A DNA stretch of 34,828 nt, taken from IMG/VR virus record IMGVR_UViG_3300006924_000076, positions 1 through 34,828 of that record; one strand, 5' to 3'. Below are positions 17,601-24,200 of the stretch, in pieces. This DNA comes from a virus. Both the position numbers and the translations under genes were made by a program. Positions within the stretch are counted from its first letter, which is position 1, and every line of letters starts with the position of its first letter. The notes beneath the pieces were generated by a model. The model ran no database searches. It saw only the letters and a list, made by a program, of their open reading frames with translations, and was not told where the DNA came from.

Positions 17601-17882
17601 TCTGTTATAACTGGTATTGGAACTATTAACTTTAGTGTTAATACAGTTACTATGGATAATGTAACAGTAACAATGGATGCATCTGGAAGTTCTCTTACAT
17701 ATTCTGGTGGTATAACAACTTCAAATTACTTTGGAGAGTTCTCTTGGGGTAAAATTAATATTGCTGCAAGATCAAAGAATAATTCTTATTCTGCAGAAAC
17801 TTTGAAAGGAATTGTTGGAATTTCCACTTCTGACAGTTTGGTAAGAGATAACTCTCTTAAATTTAAGAATTACTCGGTATAA
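5688..17882 (+). CDS. giant baseplate/tail structural protein at the gp7 locus, YHYH-type domain, 4064 aa
   Basis: A single uninterrupted frame, about four times T4 gp7 (1032 aa), in the gp7 position between gp6 and gp8. Visible regions: conserved-looking N-terminus (1-55); an Ile-Asp-x-Glu/RG module (about 66-145); 11 or so G-x-G-Y beta modules (near residues 738, 775, 1060, 1104, 1142, 1434, 2091, 3357, 3405, 3771, 3817); six His-Gly/GD modules (near 599, 847, 957, 1695, 1862, 3001); a YHYH-family segment (about 1254-1372); F-x-x-GE modules (about 2365-2425); a helical FYYQNFSYSLKS region (about 2450-2490); a conserved-looking IRDKRFVAQRQLMLVDLLHDD block (about 2600-2625); and a C-terminal EFSWGKI segment. 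It has no signal or membrane segment. Wedge membership is inferred from position; it could also be a distal adhesin scaffold. Confidence 0.85.
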   Translation: MSETRVQFNTIVSNQLPNYVKDDFPLISEFLKQYYLGQEYQGGPIDLIQNIDKYVKVDETTNLSESVLLSGDLDFDATTINVDTSSTTGTNGFPDSYGLLQIDNEIITYTGKTNFSFTGCIRGFVGITSYRSELNNEEVVFTETESDDHVDQSIIRNLSCLFLKEFLLKTKHQFLPGFESRSLTPELNQNIFLKQSKDFYLSKGTDISFEILFKALYNEDVKIVKPSDFLISPSNSQYRITNDLIVEPIDGDPINLQNSTLFQNKYKFGSNIENAYAPITDVEKISVGYGKTFYKISFDGGYNRDINVDGSLYGDFKVEPSTRVIGQVSSGSTSLDVDSTVGFGSTGELYVNYSDNSVGVVSYTSKSLTQFFDVTNLTGTILNASTVGVNTFAYGRSLLNQDEIISVRINSVLKNVELPTNTSDLLKGGTVNISTLGIAENNKNTNKWFYNIAPLYEIKKLELRDSSTNTYRVILNVIPNLRPGDIAEFILNDGTRKQTNISDVISEKTLLVTGQGVLDLDLTYKIQRNISKGSSNTFSEISLYSTDIDNVYKNNTNDYLVASPSIPNYNSQPLNVSSRKVTFSGTFNGSEFEISAGKEHGFYTGDSVYYSAQIVDENYINDSGNPATRKVRGIGLFDDGLYFIKRVSGSKVKFAKSRSDIFNSNFETLSEEITVKNSLIEPYKFNGKTLNSQKLLRKISTPINTGVVSKTEPGFTGILVNGVEILNYKSNDVVKYGKIENIEVLSKGSNIDVINVPNLIIKDSVGTGATGYVAVSGSVKEFRIIDPGFDYQETPVLKISGGNGSGAFGRVNMKSITHDAEFFADIASKNVIVGTAATQSRIGFSTYHKFKNAEQVIYKTSDQSGIVGIVTNSAYFVSTIDNTTIKLHNTEGDAISGINTVYLTSHGIGKHSLQSVNTKLVVDFINVVDGGTGYENKKRTASVSGINTVSNSIQIINHDYKSGEKVKYTHEGTIASGLSTNTEYYITKIDNNSFNLSEIGPASDIEFYYRTNQYVNITSVGVGTHIFNYPEISATLIGKVGISTIGSETFECSIQPIVRGEITSVHLENNGVGYGSSEIINLDQQPQIFLDNGNNAQVQPVISNGKIVQVIVLNSGSRYFSTPDLVINGTGIGAVLTPIIENGSLTAVNVIESGIGYSTDKTSIDVINAGSTNVLPEFKSNLKTWRVNLYSKYFSYFTKDDGIVVDSKFGLQYSHIYAPRLLRETVNPVSQDGDTLYGEFDLRKVNSIEEQSTKHSPILGFAYDGNPIYGPYAYNKKSGGTISQMKSGYSLDIKSDRPLTSIFPEGFFIEDYTYNEVSDETVLDENNGRFCITPDYPEGTYAYFTTINDKFSSTSGIFEKYREPVFPYVIGENYKSIPNKFNFQLGSNQDNYDLVENGWRRNTQPLNLIEGESEYPYLYIPNKFDQTAIVSSTTPGTIASVGIVTGGNEYRINDELVFDNSGTQGHGAFAKVSRLKGRSVTNISVASSIIENVEIYPGNVRGEYLIFANNPHNLNNLDIVSISGLSTTSSKIEGSYIAGISTNKLAIAGVGSIGVSIGTDGITGIVTYFKVSGNLSYPNIRENDILSVGTEKIKVLNVDTLSSRIRVLRAVEGTTGTSHTIGKYIYEDPRKLKINAGFRTDYNSTLNRQIYFDPSNSVGLGTTSGVGIVTTIVFSNPGSGATQVVIPSKTIFIKNHNLNTGDQLTYSPGTGGNGIIVQDENNVGLGTALTNGQTLFVAKITEDLIGIATVRVGLGTTGSFVGGVNADSSTLFFRTVGTGDTHSFSTNYNVITGKVQRNLVTVSTAETHGLSSPHNIFVTVNPQNTKTLTVKYDDYNSRLIINPVGFATAEVSTSTNSITIASHGFNNGDKVIHTSNSSSLGLENEKMYYIVKVDDNIIQLSNTYFNSIQEKPEIVGITSASNGTINPINPLVNLYKNSTIEFDLSDESLSYTTQGTKYSAFKFDLYTDKNFTKIWNKSDESTSFEYVKEGSIGTAGAKATLTVNNDIPKILYYKLHPLSESNIPEVKERVFADNEVISGNQLNVIESGYNGKHVINAGTTTSFTYSLKNVPEESSYGETSLISYETDCTHTYGQISKVSITNSGSNYYSLPGITTVISDSGNGAIFETFGKGIGSMKSLVMKDIGFKYPSDKTLNPKTVLPQVIKIESLASIESIGITSFGRGFSIPPKLVVLDGRTDKIVSDIDLKVIVGKSNVEILKNTNGMNNVSPTIIPTESGAGVGIDTITYHSPSGIATATLSVGFSTINSFPFSVGDKVLVENVSVGVGSTGKGFNSSEYNYKLYTLTGTTENLGGIGDVTFDMSEFIDDGEIPGVFDAVNSSGRILAKKHFPIFETKLTTNNFSVGENVTSNSATGIVDSWDSKVVTLRVSSVENFNVGEIITGKTSKTQGIASSIKSFDTYSNLDSYSKSIKGWQKDYGFLNKDLQKIQDSFYYQNFSYSLKSKVSYNTWEDSVASLNHTLGFKKFSDYQLETTNTINMSVGLTTETTNLSVVNNLDGFASLNCVYDFDLVRENNLNQNSKFISNEITFSNRILTDFFESVGNRVLSIDDISNQFNSNPRPIDFSVVDTFPISSKRFQKYITYIRDKRFVAQRQLMLVDLLHDDSRGYVNQYGRVETEYDQGSFDFSVNGSDGRLEFHPIRSTINDYDISTLSYVLDDAVLGTGSTSLGGVVLIDTDSIEIPSNTTKTIVSIGDTYTSAKVLVNINPDISQNSEFEAIELNITHDSNNVEILEYGRLSTSIGEYSITGLGTYHAYIDGSNLKVDFIPTSVGIATTGAINTVVVGLSSDTFTGIGTINLRRSKLEGKTTSISSSGSPGITTICEYDNNFDGAYFIVQVTDTTNSSTQMSEIVVVDDYVDLTQGRETYMTEYANIETSSGLGTFGSRVSAAGTVSLIFTPNASIDTVVNVYMNALTVNENITLPTQIPFTNGSIDDSIGEYFGTESDIKREFMLTHQTEPIFERYFLGNNTDTINVDTNTIKIPNHFFVSGEKLRYNHVGTASSAIGIATASFVGAANTTFLPDENLYAVKIDDNIIKIATSPENALNPIPVVVDLESVGIGTSHRFIAVNQNAKCIVALDNIIQSPIVSTAVTTTLANQVRVVDNVIEFSGITSFFGSDIIQIGNEIMKIEGVGIGSTNRIRVRRPWLGTVLSGYGTGTLVTKITGNYNIVDNHLNFVEAPFGNVPIGSTTNPPDERDWSGISTSSSFQGRSFMRSGVQNTSDESYHKNYIFDDVSNQFNGISNEFTLNQGGNNITGISTENAIILVNDIFQAPGLSDQYVITEASGISSIAFQGTNTVPLGPDVGISSFPKGGIIVSVGSDAGLGYQPLISAGGTAIVSGLGTISSISIGNSGSGYRAGIQTVVNVGVGTSSTGTGNIEFIGTAAISGGNIVSVAITNPGSGYTSTNQPFVIFDAPLSYSNIPLQYSASSIVGVGTNAVIDIVVGQGSSVIDFTIKNTGYGFGNGEILTIPSGGLTGIPTTSSFAPSNEFQITIDGIFNDEFTGWSVGQLQVLDNIQNFIDGTRRNFPLSLAGNTVSIVAGKGSKINVQDVLLIFVNDILQVPGKAYTFNGGSIITFTESLRIGDNVNIIFYKGTGDTDVVFRNIIETVKKGDTLQIKHDSTIGQARSLDEDERIVDEVKSTDIVGTNSYPGPGNTDDVTLERPVIWCRQTEDVFVNQVPIGKDRELYEPAINPSAYLIKSVGVGSTAIYVDNLRPIFNSQNENDTDLTFQNKIKFVSQENKSGAAATAVVSGFGTISSISIIESGSGYDSTPVVTIGNISQSVGLGTTATATATITDGEVTSIILTNVGTGYTTSNPPSVLIEPHTYSQEICSVDSYTGDSGVIVGFGTTTISGIDEVIVDLHIPYESFLRDTDLVGTAVTLSSISVNDYFTIFNSNASVAGNPTIATFDTEATTQVGLATHFIDTVHQAKRVEVVSRNVGGISTNVLRVNSVITGIGTINFSVNTVTMDNVTVTMDASGSSLTYSGGITTSNYFGEFSWGKINIAARSKNNSYSAETLKGIVGISTSDSLVRDNSLKFKNYSV

Positions 17883-17885
17883 ATA
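17878..17885 (+). promoter_or_regulatory. late promoter TATAAATA over a stop codon
   Basis: An exact T4 late consensus that contains the TAA stop of the giant gene (17880-17882). It lies 18 bp before the ATG of the fibre-like gene, enough for a short leader carrying the AAGGA ribosome-binding site at 17896-17900. It would allow separate late expression of the fibre-like protein. Confidence 0.6.
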
Positions 17886-17903
17886 TTTTTAAACCCAAGG
17901 AAT

Positions 17904-19634
17904 ATGGCAATACAGGGAATAGGGACGGGTTCATCTCCAAATGACGGCACAGGTGATAATTTAAGAGCCGCTGGTGGAAAAATTAATGACAATTTTTCTG
18001 AATTATACGAATATTTTGGAGACGGAACCACTCTGTCTCGTGGTACTTGGGATATAGTTAGTTCTGGTATCAGCACTCTTTCTAGTGTTGGTATCGGAAC
18101 CACTAATCCTAGATTTGCTCTTGAAGTAGGTGCTGTAGGTGCTTCAGGGACCTCTTTATATGTTAATGGTGATGCCAGAGTTACTGGTATATTAACAGTT
18201 GGATCTAGTTCTGTTACTTTAAATGGATCTACAAATGAAATTACTGTTGGTACTGGCATTACTATAAGTGGTAATACTGGAATAATTTCTGCTACTCAAG
18301 TAACTATTGCTGGAGAAACTCTAACAGGAGCAGGTGTTACTTCACTTGTTGCTGGTTCAAATATTACTTTATCTGGAAGCACTGGACAAGTAACAATTAG
18401 TTCTTCTGGTAGTGGTGGTGGTGCAGGTGCTGGTGGAACATGGGCTAACTACGATAGTAATGCTGGAGTTAGCACCACAAAGAAAGTCAAGATTGAAAAT
18501 AATTTAGAAGTTACTGGTGTAACAACATCAACTGGTGGATTTGTTGGTGCTTTGACTGGTAATGCCAGTGGATTAACTGGAACACCCGATATTAATGTTA
18601 GAAATATAACAGGTGTTGCTGCAACATTCACTGGCGTTCTCACATATGAAGATGTAACTAATATTGACTCTATAGGACTTGTTACTGCAAGATCTGGAAT
18701 TAATGTAGTTGGTGGTGGTATAACAGTTGGTGGTGGCATAACTGCAACTGGTGGAGTTCAAATTGGAGCTGGACAATCTTTTGGTGCTAATGGACCAACA
18801 GCAGTCTATTATGGTGACGGATCAAACCTCACTGGAGTTTCAGGTGGTAGTGGTATTACAACCGCCAATATAAGTGCTGACACTTTAGAAGTTTCGGGTG
18901 TTTCTACATTTACTGGAAATACTATAACTAATGGTCGAGTTAGTATTGGCGCTGCAAGTGCTGGAAGTGCAAATTTAGCAATTGTTAATACTAATAGTGC
19001 ATCATTTTCTATTGGTCAAAATGTAGATGGATCTGGTGCTAATCATCTTGGAATATATTACGGTACTGGTTTTGGATCACCAGCTGGAGCAGATATATTC
19101 ACCTCCAATGGTAATATGAGTTTCTGGGTTGATGGTGCTGGTGGTGGGGCCGGTAATTCAGAACTTGAATTTGGAAACGCTTTTGGTGCTAGTGGTGGTG
19201 CTGGTGGTGCCACCTGGATCTCCATGTCTTCTAGTGGTCTTAGTGTATCTGGTATTGTGACTGCCAGAACTGGTGCTGCTGTTACTTATTACGGTGACGC
19301 ATCTTACATAACGGCAGGAAAGTGGGTTTTAGGTGCCAATGGAATAACAGATTACACATTTACTGGACCTGGATTCAGTGGTGCTACTAATGATCCAGTC
19401 CTATACCTCGCAAGAGGGCAGACCTATGAGTTTGTAAATACAATGAATGCTCATCCATTCCAGATTAGAGCATCGAATGGTGGTAGTGCTTATAATACTG
19501 GTGTCACTAATAATGGCACACAAAATGGAACAGTGAGATTTGAAATTCCTATGGATGCTCCAAATACATTATATTATCAGTGTACATCACACGCGGCAAT
19601 GGGTAACACAATTAACGTTTATCCTACTACCTAA
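17904..19634 (+). CDS. fibre-like structural protein with C-terminal cupredoxin-like domain, 576 aa
   Basis: The N-terminus (GTGSSPNDGTGDNLRAAGGK, 7-26) resembles the attachment segment of marine phage fibres. The middle is a Gly/Thr/Ser/Val-rich repeat region with fibre-type phrases: VGIGTTNPRFALEV (62-75), DARVTGILTV, LVTARSGINV and YYGDGSNLTGV. The C-terminal ~110 residues differ: ARGQTYEF, AHPFQIR and LYYQCTSHAAMG match a cupredoxin strand plan, with His517, Cys560, His563 and Met566 as a complete type-1 copper ligand set. It is likely a trimeric fibre or spike whose tip carries a copper-site fold. Its own late promoter and AAGGA site precede it. The copper-fold call is from motif spacing alone. 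Confidence 0.78.
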   Translation: MAIQGIGTGSSPNDGTGDNLRAAGGKINDNFSELYEYFGDGTTLSRGTWDIVSSGISTLSSVGIGTTNPRFALEVGAVGASGTSLYVNGDARVTGILTVGSSSVTLNGSTNEITVGTGITISGNTGIISATQVTIAGETLTGAGVTSLVAGSNITLSGSTGQVTISSSGSGGGAGAGGTWANYDSNAGVSTTKKVKIENNLEVTGVTTSTGGFVGALTGNASGLTGTPDINVRNITGVAATFTGVLTYEDVTNIDSIGLVTARSGINVVGGGITVGGGITATGGVQIGAGQSFGANGPTAVYYGDGSNLTGVSGGSGITTANISADTLEVSGVSTFTGNTITNGRVSIGAASAGSANLAIVNTNSASFSIGQNVDGSGANHLGIYYGTGFGSPAGADIFTSNGNMSFWVDGAGGGAGNSELEFGNAFGASGGAGGATWISMSSSGLSVSGIVTARTGAAVTYYGDASYITAGKWVLGANGITDYTFTGPGFSGATNDPVLYLARGQTYEFVNTMNAHPFQIRASNGGSAYNTGVTNNGTQNGTVRFEIPMDAPNTLYYQCTSHAAMGNTINVYPTT

Positions 19635-19641
19635 AATCTTT

Positions 19642-19649
19642 AATAAATA
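19642..19649 (+). promoter_or_regulatory. late promoter (AATAAATA) before gp8
   Basis: NATAAATA-type late promoter in the 33-bp gap between the fibre-like gene and gp8, 18 bp from the gp8 ATG. The spacing matches that at 17878. The gap is so AT-rich that a chance match is possible. Confidence 0.5.
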
Positions 19650-19667
19650 ATAAAAAGTCCTAATAAA

Positions 19668-21221
19668 ATGGCCGCAATTATAACTGATCAGATTAGAATA
19701 TTAAATGCAAAGAATTTTGTTGCTGGCATTTCTAACGCTGGCGATTCGTATTATTCTTTTATTGGACTAACTAACCCAGCAGATTATCAATCTGATTGGG
19801 ATGTAGATCCACCATCACCAAAGGATAATTTTGATCAAGAGAATGATTATTGGGATACAATGGTTGCTCTGAAAAAAATTAATACTGCTGATGTAAGGCA
19901 GGTTGTACCAAAACTTGTTTGGTCTTCAGGTACTGCTTATGACATGTATCGCCATGATTATAGCAGAACAAATACTGCTGCAGTTTCTGGTTCTACTTCA
20001 TTATATCTTGCAAATTATTTTGTAATGAATAGTGATTTTAGAGTTTATATCTGTCTTCATAATGGTATTAGTCCAGACAATCCATCTGGAAAACCATCAT
20101 TAGATGAACCAACCTTTACAGATCTAGAACCAAGATCTGCAGGAACTAGTGGGGATGAATATATTTGGAAATATTTGTTTAGTATCAAACCAAGTGATGT
20201 TGCAAAATTTGAGTCTACAGATTATTTGCCAGTGCCAAGTGATTGGGAAACATCTACTGACAATGCAGCTGTTAGAGATAACTCTGTTGATGGATCTATT
20301 AAAATTGCAACTATTACTAATAGAGGAGTTGGTTTAGGTACAGCAAACTCAACATATACTCGTGTTCCAATTTCTGGAGATGGTTCTGGCGCAGAATGTA
20401 CTATTACTATTGATGGAAACCAACAAGTAAGTGGAGTAACAATTTCAAATCAGGGATCTGGTTATACATATGCAAATATTGATTTAGTTTCTGGTGGAGT
20501 TCCTACAGGTACAACTAGACCATCCTTTGATGTGATAATATCTCCTCAAGGTGGGCATGGAGCAGATATTTATAGGGAATTGGGAGCATATAATGTTCTT
20601 ATGTATTCTAGAATTGAAAATGATAATAATAATCCAGATTTTATAACTGGAAATCAAATTGCAAGAGTTGGTGTAGTAAAAAATCCACAGCAACTTGGAT
20701 CTTCTGATGTCCTCACTTCGGACAAAGCAAGTGCTCTTTATGCACTGAAACTAGTTGGTTCTGGATATAGTACTGCAACATTTACTGGAGATGCTTATTT
20801 TACTCAATTAGTTTCAACAGGATCAACAGCTGTTGGTAGAGTAGTAAGTTATGATCAAAATACTGGCGTTCTTAAGTATTGGCAAGATAGATCTCTTGCA
20901 GGATTTTCCACAGTTGGAATCGCACAAACTCAACCGACATATGGATTTGATCTGACAGAATTTACATCTTCTCCCGGAACCGGTGGATCGTTAGTTATTA
21001 CACCATCTACGGGTGTCAATTTATCTATTGATGAAAATTTTACAGGTATATCTACTGTAATAAATAATCGTACATACTATCTTGGTCAAACCTTTACAAG
21101 TGGTGTTGCCAGTCCAGAGGTTAAAAAACACTCTGGTAATATAATTTACGTTGACAACAGACCATCTATAACAAGATCGTCAAACCAAAAGGAAGACATA
21201 AAAGTTATTTTGCAGTTCTAA
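19668..21221 (+). CDS. gp8: baseplate wedge protein gp8, extended
   Basis: T4 gp8-like (517 aa; T4 gp8 is 334). gp8 is a dimeric wedge component added after gp7 and gp10. The N-terminal part (SYYSFIGLT, then WDTMVALKKI and the VRQVVPKLVW segment), the GDEYIWKYLFSIKPSD segment (about 161-176) and the C-terminus (SGNIIYVDNRPSITR, ending ILQF) align by eye with T4 gp8, whose C-terminus has the same MENRPP-like and ILFTF forms. The extra length is mostly a middle insertion with one G-x-G-Y beta module (about 240-275) and Gly/Ser/Thr-rich loops. It starts six bases before the next gene after its stop, consistent with one operon. Confidence 0.9.
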   Translation: MAAIITDQIRILNAKNFVAGISNAGDSYYSFIGLTNPADYQSDWDVDPPSPKDNFDQENDYWDTMVALKKINTADVRQVVPKLVWSSGTAYDMYRHDYSRTNTAAVSGSTSLYLANYFVMNSDFRVYICLHNGISPDNPSGKPSLDEPTFTDLEPRSAGTSGDEYIWKYLFSIKPSDVAKFESTDYLPVPSDWETSTDNAAVRDNSVDGSIKIATITNRGVGLGTANSTYTRVPISGDGSGAECTITIDGNQQVSGVTISNQGSGYTYANIDLVSGGVPTGTTRPSFDVIISPQGGHGADIYRELGAYNVLMYSRIENDNNNPDFITGNQIARVGVVKNPQQLGSSDVLTSDKASALYALKLVGSGYSTATFTGDAYFTQLVSTGSTAVGRVVSYDQNTGVLKYWQDRSLAGFSTVGIAQTQPTYGFDLTEFTSSPGTGGSLVITPSTGVNLSIDENFTGISTVINNRTYYLGQTFTSGVASPEVKKHSGNIIYVDNRPSITRSSNQKEDIKVILQF

Positions 21222-21227
21222 AGAATT

Positions 21228-24200
21228 ATGCCCCAACAAACGAACCTCAACGTAGCTCCCTACTTTGACGATTTTGATTCTACAAACGATTACCATAAAA
21301 TATTATTTAAACCCGGATATCCAGTACAGGCTAGAGAGTTAACTTCTCTCCAGTCTATACTGCAAGATCAAGTTGAAAAATTTGGACAACACTTTTTTAA
21401 AGAAGGTGCTAAAGTAATTCCAGGAAATACTGCATATAACAGAATATATTATTGCATCCAATTAGAAAATGCATTTCAAGGTGTTCCTGTATCTGCATAT
21501 GTAGATCAGTTAATTGGCACAAAGATAACAGGACAAAGATCTGGAGTAACTGCTTTTGTTGATAGCGTCCTTTTACCAGAAGATTCCGAAAATAATACTC
21601 TCACTCTTTATATAAATTATCTTTCTTCTAGCACAGGAAATAACTCAACTCAAAGTTTCTTTGATGGAGAACAACTTTTATCCAATGAAGTAATAACATC
21701 TGGACTTCTTGGAAACACTACTATTTCTGCTGGATCACCTTTTGCATCGACAATAGAAAGCAATTCATCCGAAACAGGATCTGCATTTCAAATTGATGAA
21801 GGTGTGTATTTTGTAAGAGGAAATTTTGTTAATGTATCCAGAGAAACCTTAATTCTCGATCAGTATTCAAATAGTCCGAGTTATAGAATTGGTCTTTACG
21901 TCAACGAAGAAATTATAACTGCCGATTTAGATGAAAGTCTTAACGACAATTCTCAAGGATATAGCAATTACGCAGCACCTGGAGCAGATAGATTAAAAAT
22001 TAGTGTAAGTTTATTCAAAAAAGCACTTGATGATTTTAATGATGATAATTTTATTTTACTTGCAACTGTAATCAATGGTACTATTCAAGAGAAACCCAGA
22101 AAATCTCTTTTTGGTGGCAGTGTAGGATTTAATGATGTAACAGACACACTTGCAAGAAGAACCTTTGATGAATCTGGCAATTATTATATAAAATCTTTTG
22201 ATCTTAGTGTTGTAGAATCTCTAAACAATAATGTTGGTAATGGTGGCATATTTAACTCTGGGCAATTTACTCCTGGAGGTGTAACTCCAACAGATGATTT
22301 AATATTATATAAAATTTCTCCCGGAAAAGCATACGTTAAAGGATATGAAATTGAAACCTCTAGTTCCGTATATCTTGATGTAAACAAACCAAGAACAACT
22401 AGAACTATTAAAGGGCAAAGCGTAATTTATAACACTGGTCCGACATTACAAATAAATCGAGTACATAGATCTCCCATAATTGGACTTGGAAATACTTATT
22501 TCGTAAGTTTGAGAGATCAAAGAGTTGGGAATAATTCAGAAACTCTTCCAGGAAATGAAATTGGAGTTGCAAGAGTATATGACTTCAAATTAGAATCTGG
22601 ATCATATAGCACATCTAATGCAAATGAGAATGAGTGGAACCTTGCTCTTTATGATGTTCAAACAATTACAGATATTGCATTAAATCAGGCACATACTTTA
22701 TCGATTCCTACCTTTGTCAAAGGTGATAATAGTGGAGCTACAGGTTTCTTAAGACATTCAGTTTCTGCTGGTACAGCAATTACGGTCTATGAGACCAGTG
22801 GATCTTTTGTGCCAAATGAAAAACTTACTTTTAATGGAATTGCAGATGGTAGAATTGCAATTGCTATTACTGAACATGGTATTTCTGATGCCAAATCCAT
22901 ATATGGTACAAATAGTGGAGTAATTGGAATTAATACTTTCAGTGCAGACGTAATTCAATCCGATAAATTTGCGATTGGTATTGCTACTGTCAGTCCTTTA
23001 TCTGGTGGAATTAGCACTATTAAAAGTTCTAATCCAAATTTCCCAGGAAATATTGTAAAAGAAAATGATTTAATTAAATATAGCGATACAACTCCAGGAT
23101 TGAACGGAGATCCAATTATTGCTAGAGTAACTAATGTAGGAACTACTGATATTTCAGTTGAGGGTGTTAGCGCAGTTTCTGGAATTTCAAGTGGATTTTT
23201 ACCAGCATCAACTTTAAGTATAACTGATCTAACAGTTCTCACTACTCAATTAGCACCATCTTCCAGCAATTCTCTATTCACTCCACTACCTAAAGTTAAT
23301 GTTTCTAATATAGATCTTTCTGATGCATCTTTAGTCATTCGCAAAAGTTTTACAGTAAACATTGTTAGTAATGAATTATCAGCACAAGTAGTGGCTGATA
23401 ATAATGAAACATTTTTACCATTTGATACGGAAAGATATCTTTTAGTAAGATCTGATGGGTCTACAGAAGCATTAAGTGGTGATAAATTTGATATTTCACC
23501 AAATGGATCTACTTTACAAATTCGCAATTTAGGTACGGATAATACTGGTGCCACTTTAATTGCAACACTTAGAAAGGTAAAACCAAAGGCAAAAGAAAAA
23601 ATTAAAAATAAAGTCAACTCTATTATTATAAACAAGTCAAAACTTGCCGGTTCCGGAATTGGGGAAACAACTTTAAATAATGGATTGACTTACGGAAATT
23701 ATCCGTTTGGAGTAAGAGTTGAGGATGAAGTAATTTCATTAAATACTCCAGATATTATTGAAATCCATGGAGTATTTGAATCATCAGATACTTCTTCACC
23801 ATCTTGTCCTCAAGTTGTTTTACAATTAATTAATACAATTTCTACAACAACATCAGAATTTTTAATCGGAGAAAAATTTGTTGGACAGACAAGTGGTGCT
23901 GTTGCTATAGTTGCAGAAAAATTAAACGATTCAAGTATATCATTTCTTTATAAGAATGAGATTGCATTTGTAGAAGGAGAAAATGTAGAGTTTGAAGAAT
24001 CAAACTCTACTGCGTTAGTATCTTCTCTGTCTGCCCCCAGTTTTAATATTTCCTCCAATTATACATTTAAAACAGGACAGGAAATTACTTTCTATGATCA
24101 TGGAAGAATTAAGAGAAAAAATGATTCTTCTTCCCCATCAAAACAAATTAAAATTTACTTCTCAAGTGCATCATATTCTAGTACAGATGACGGAGACATA

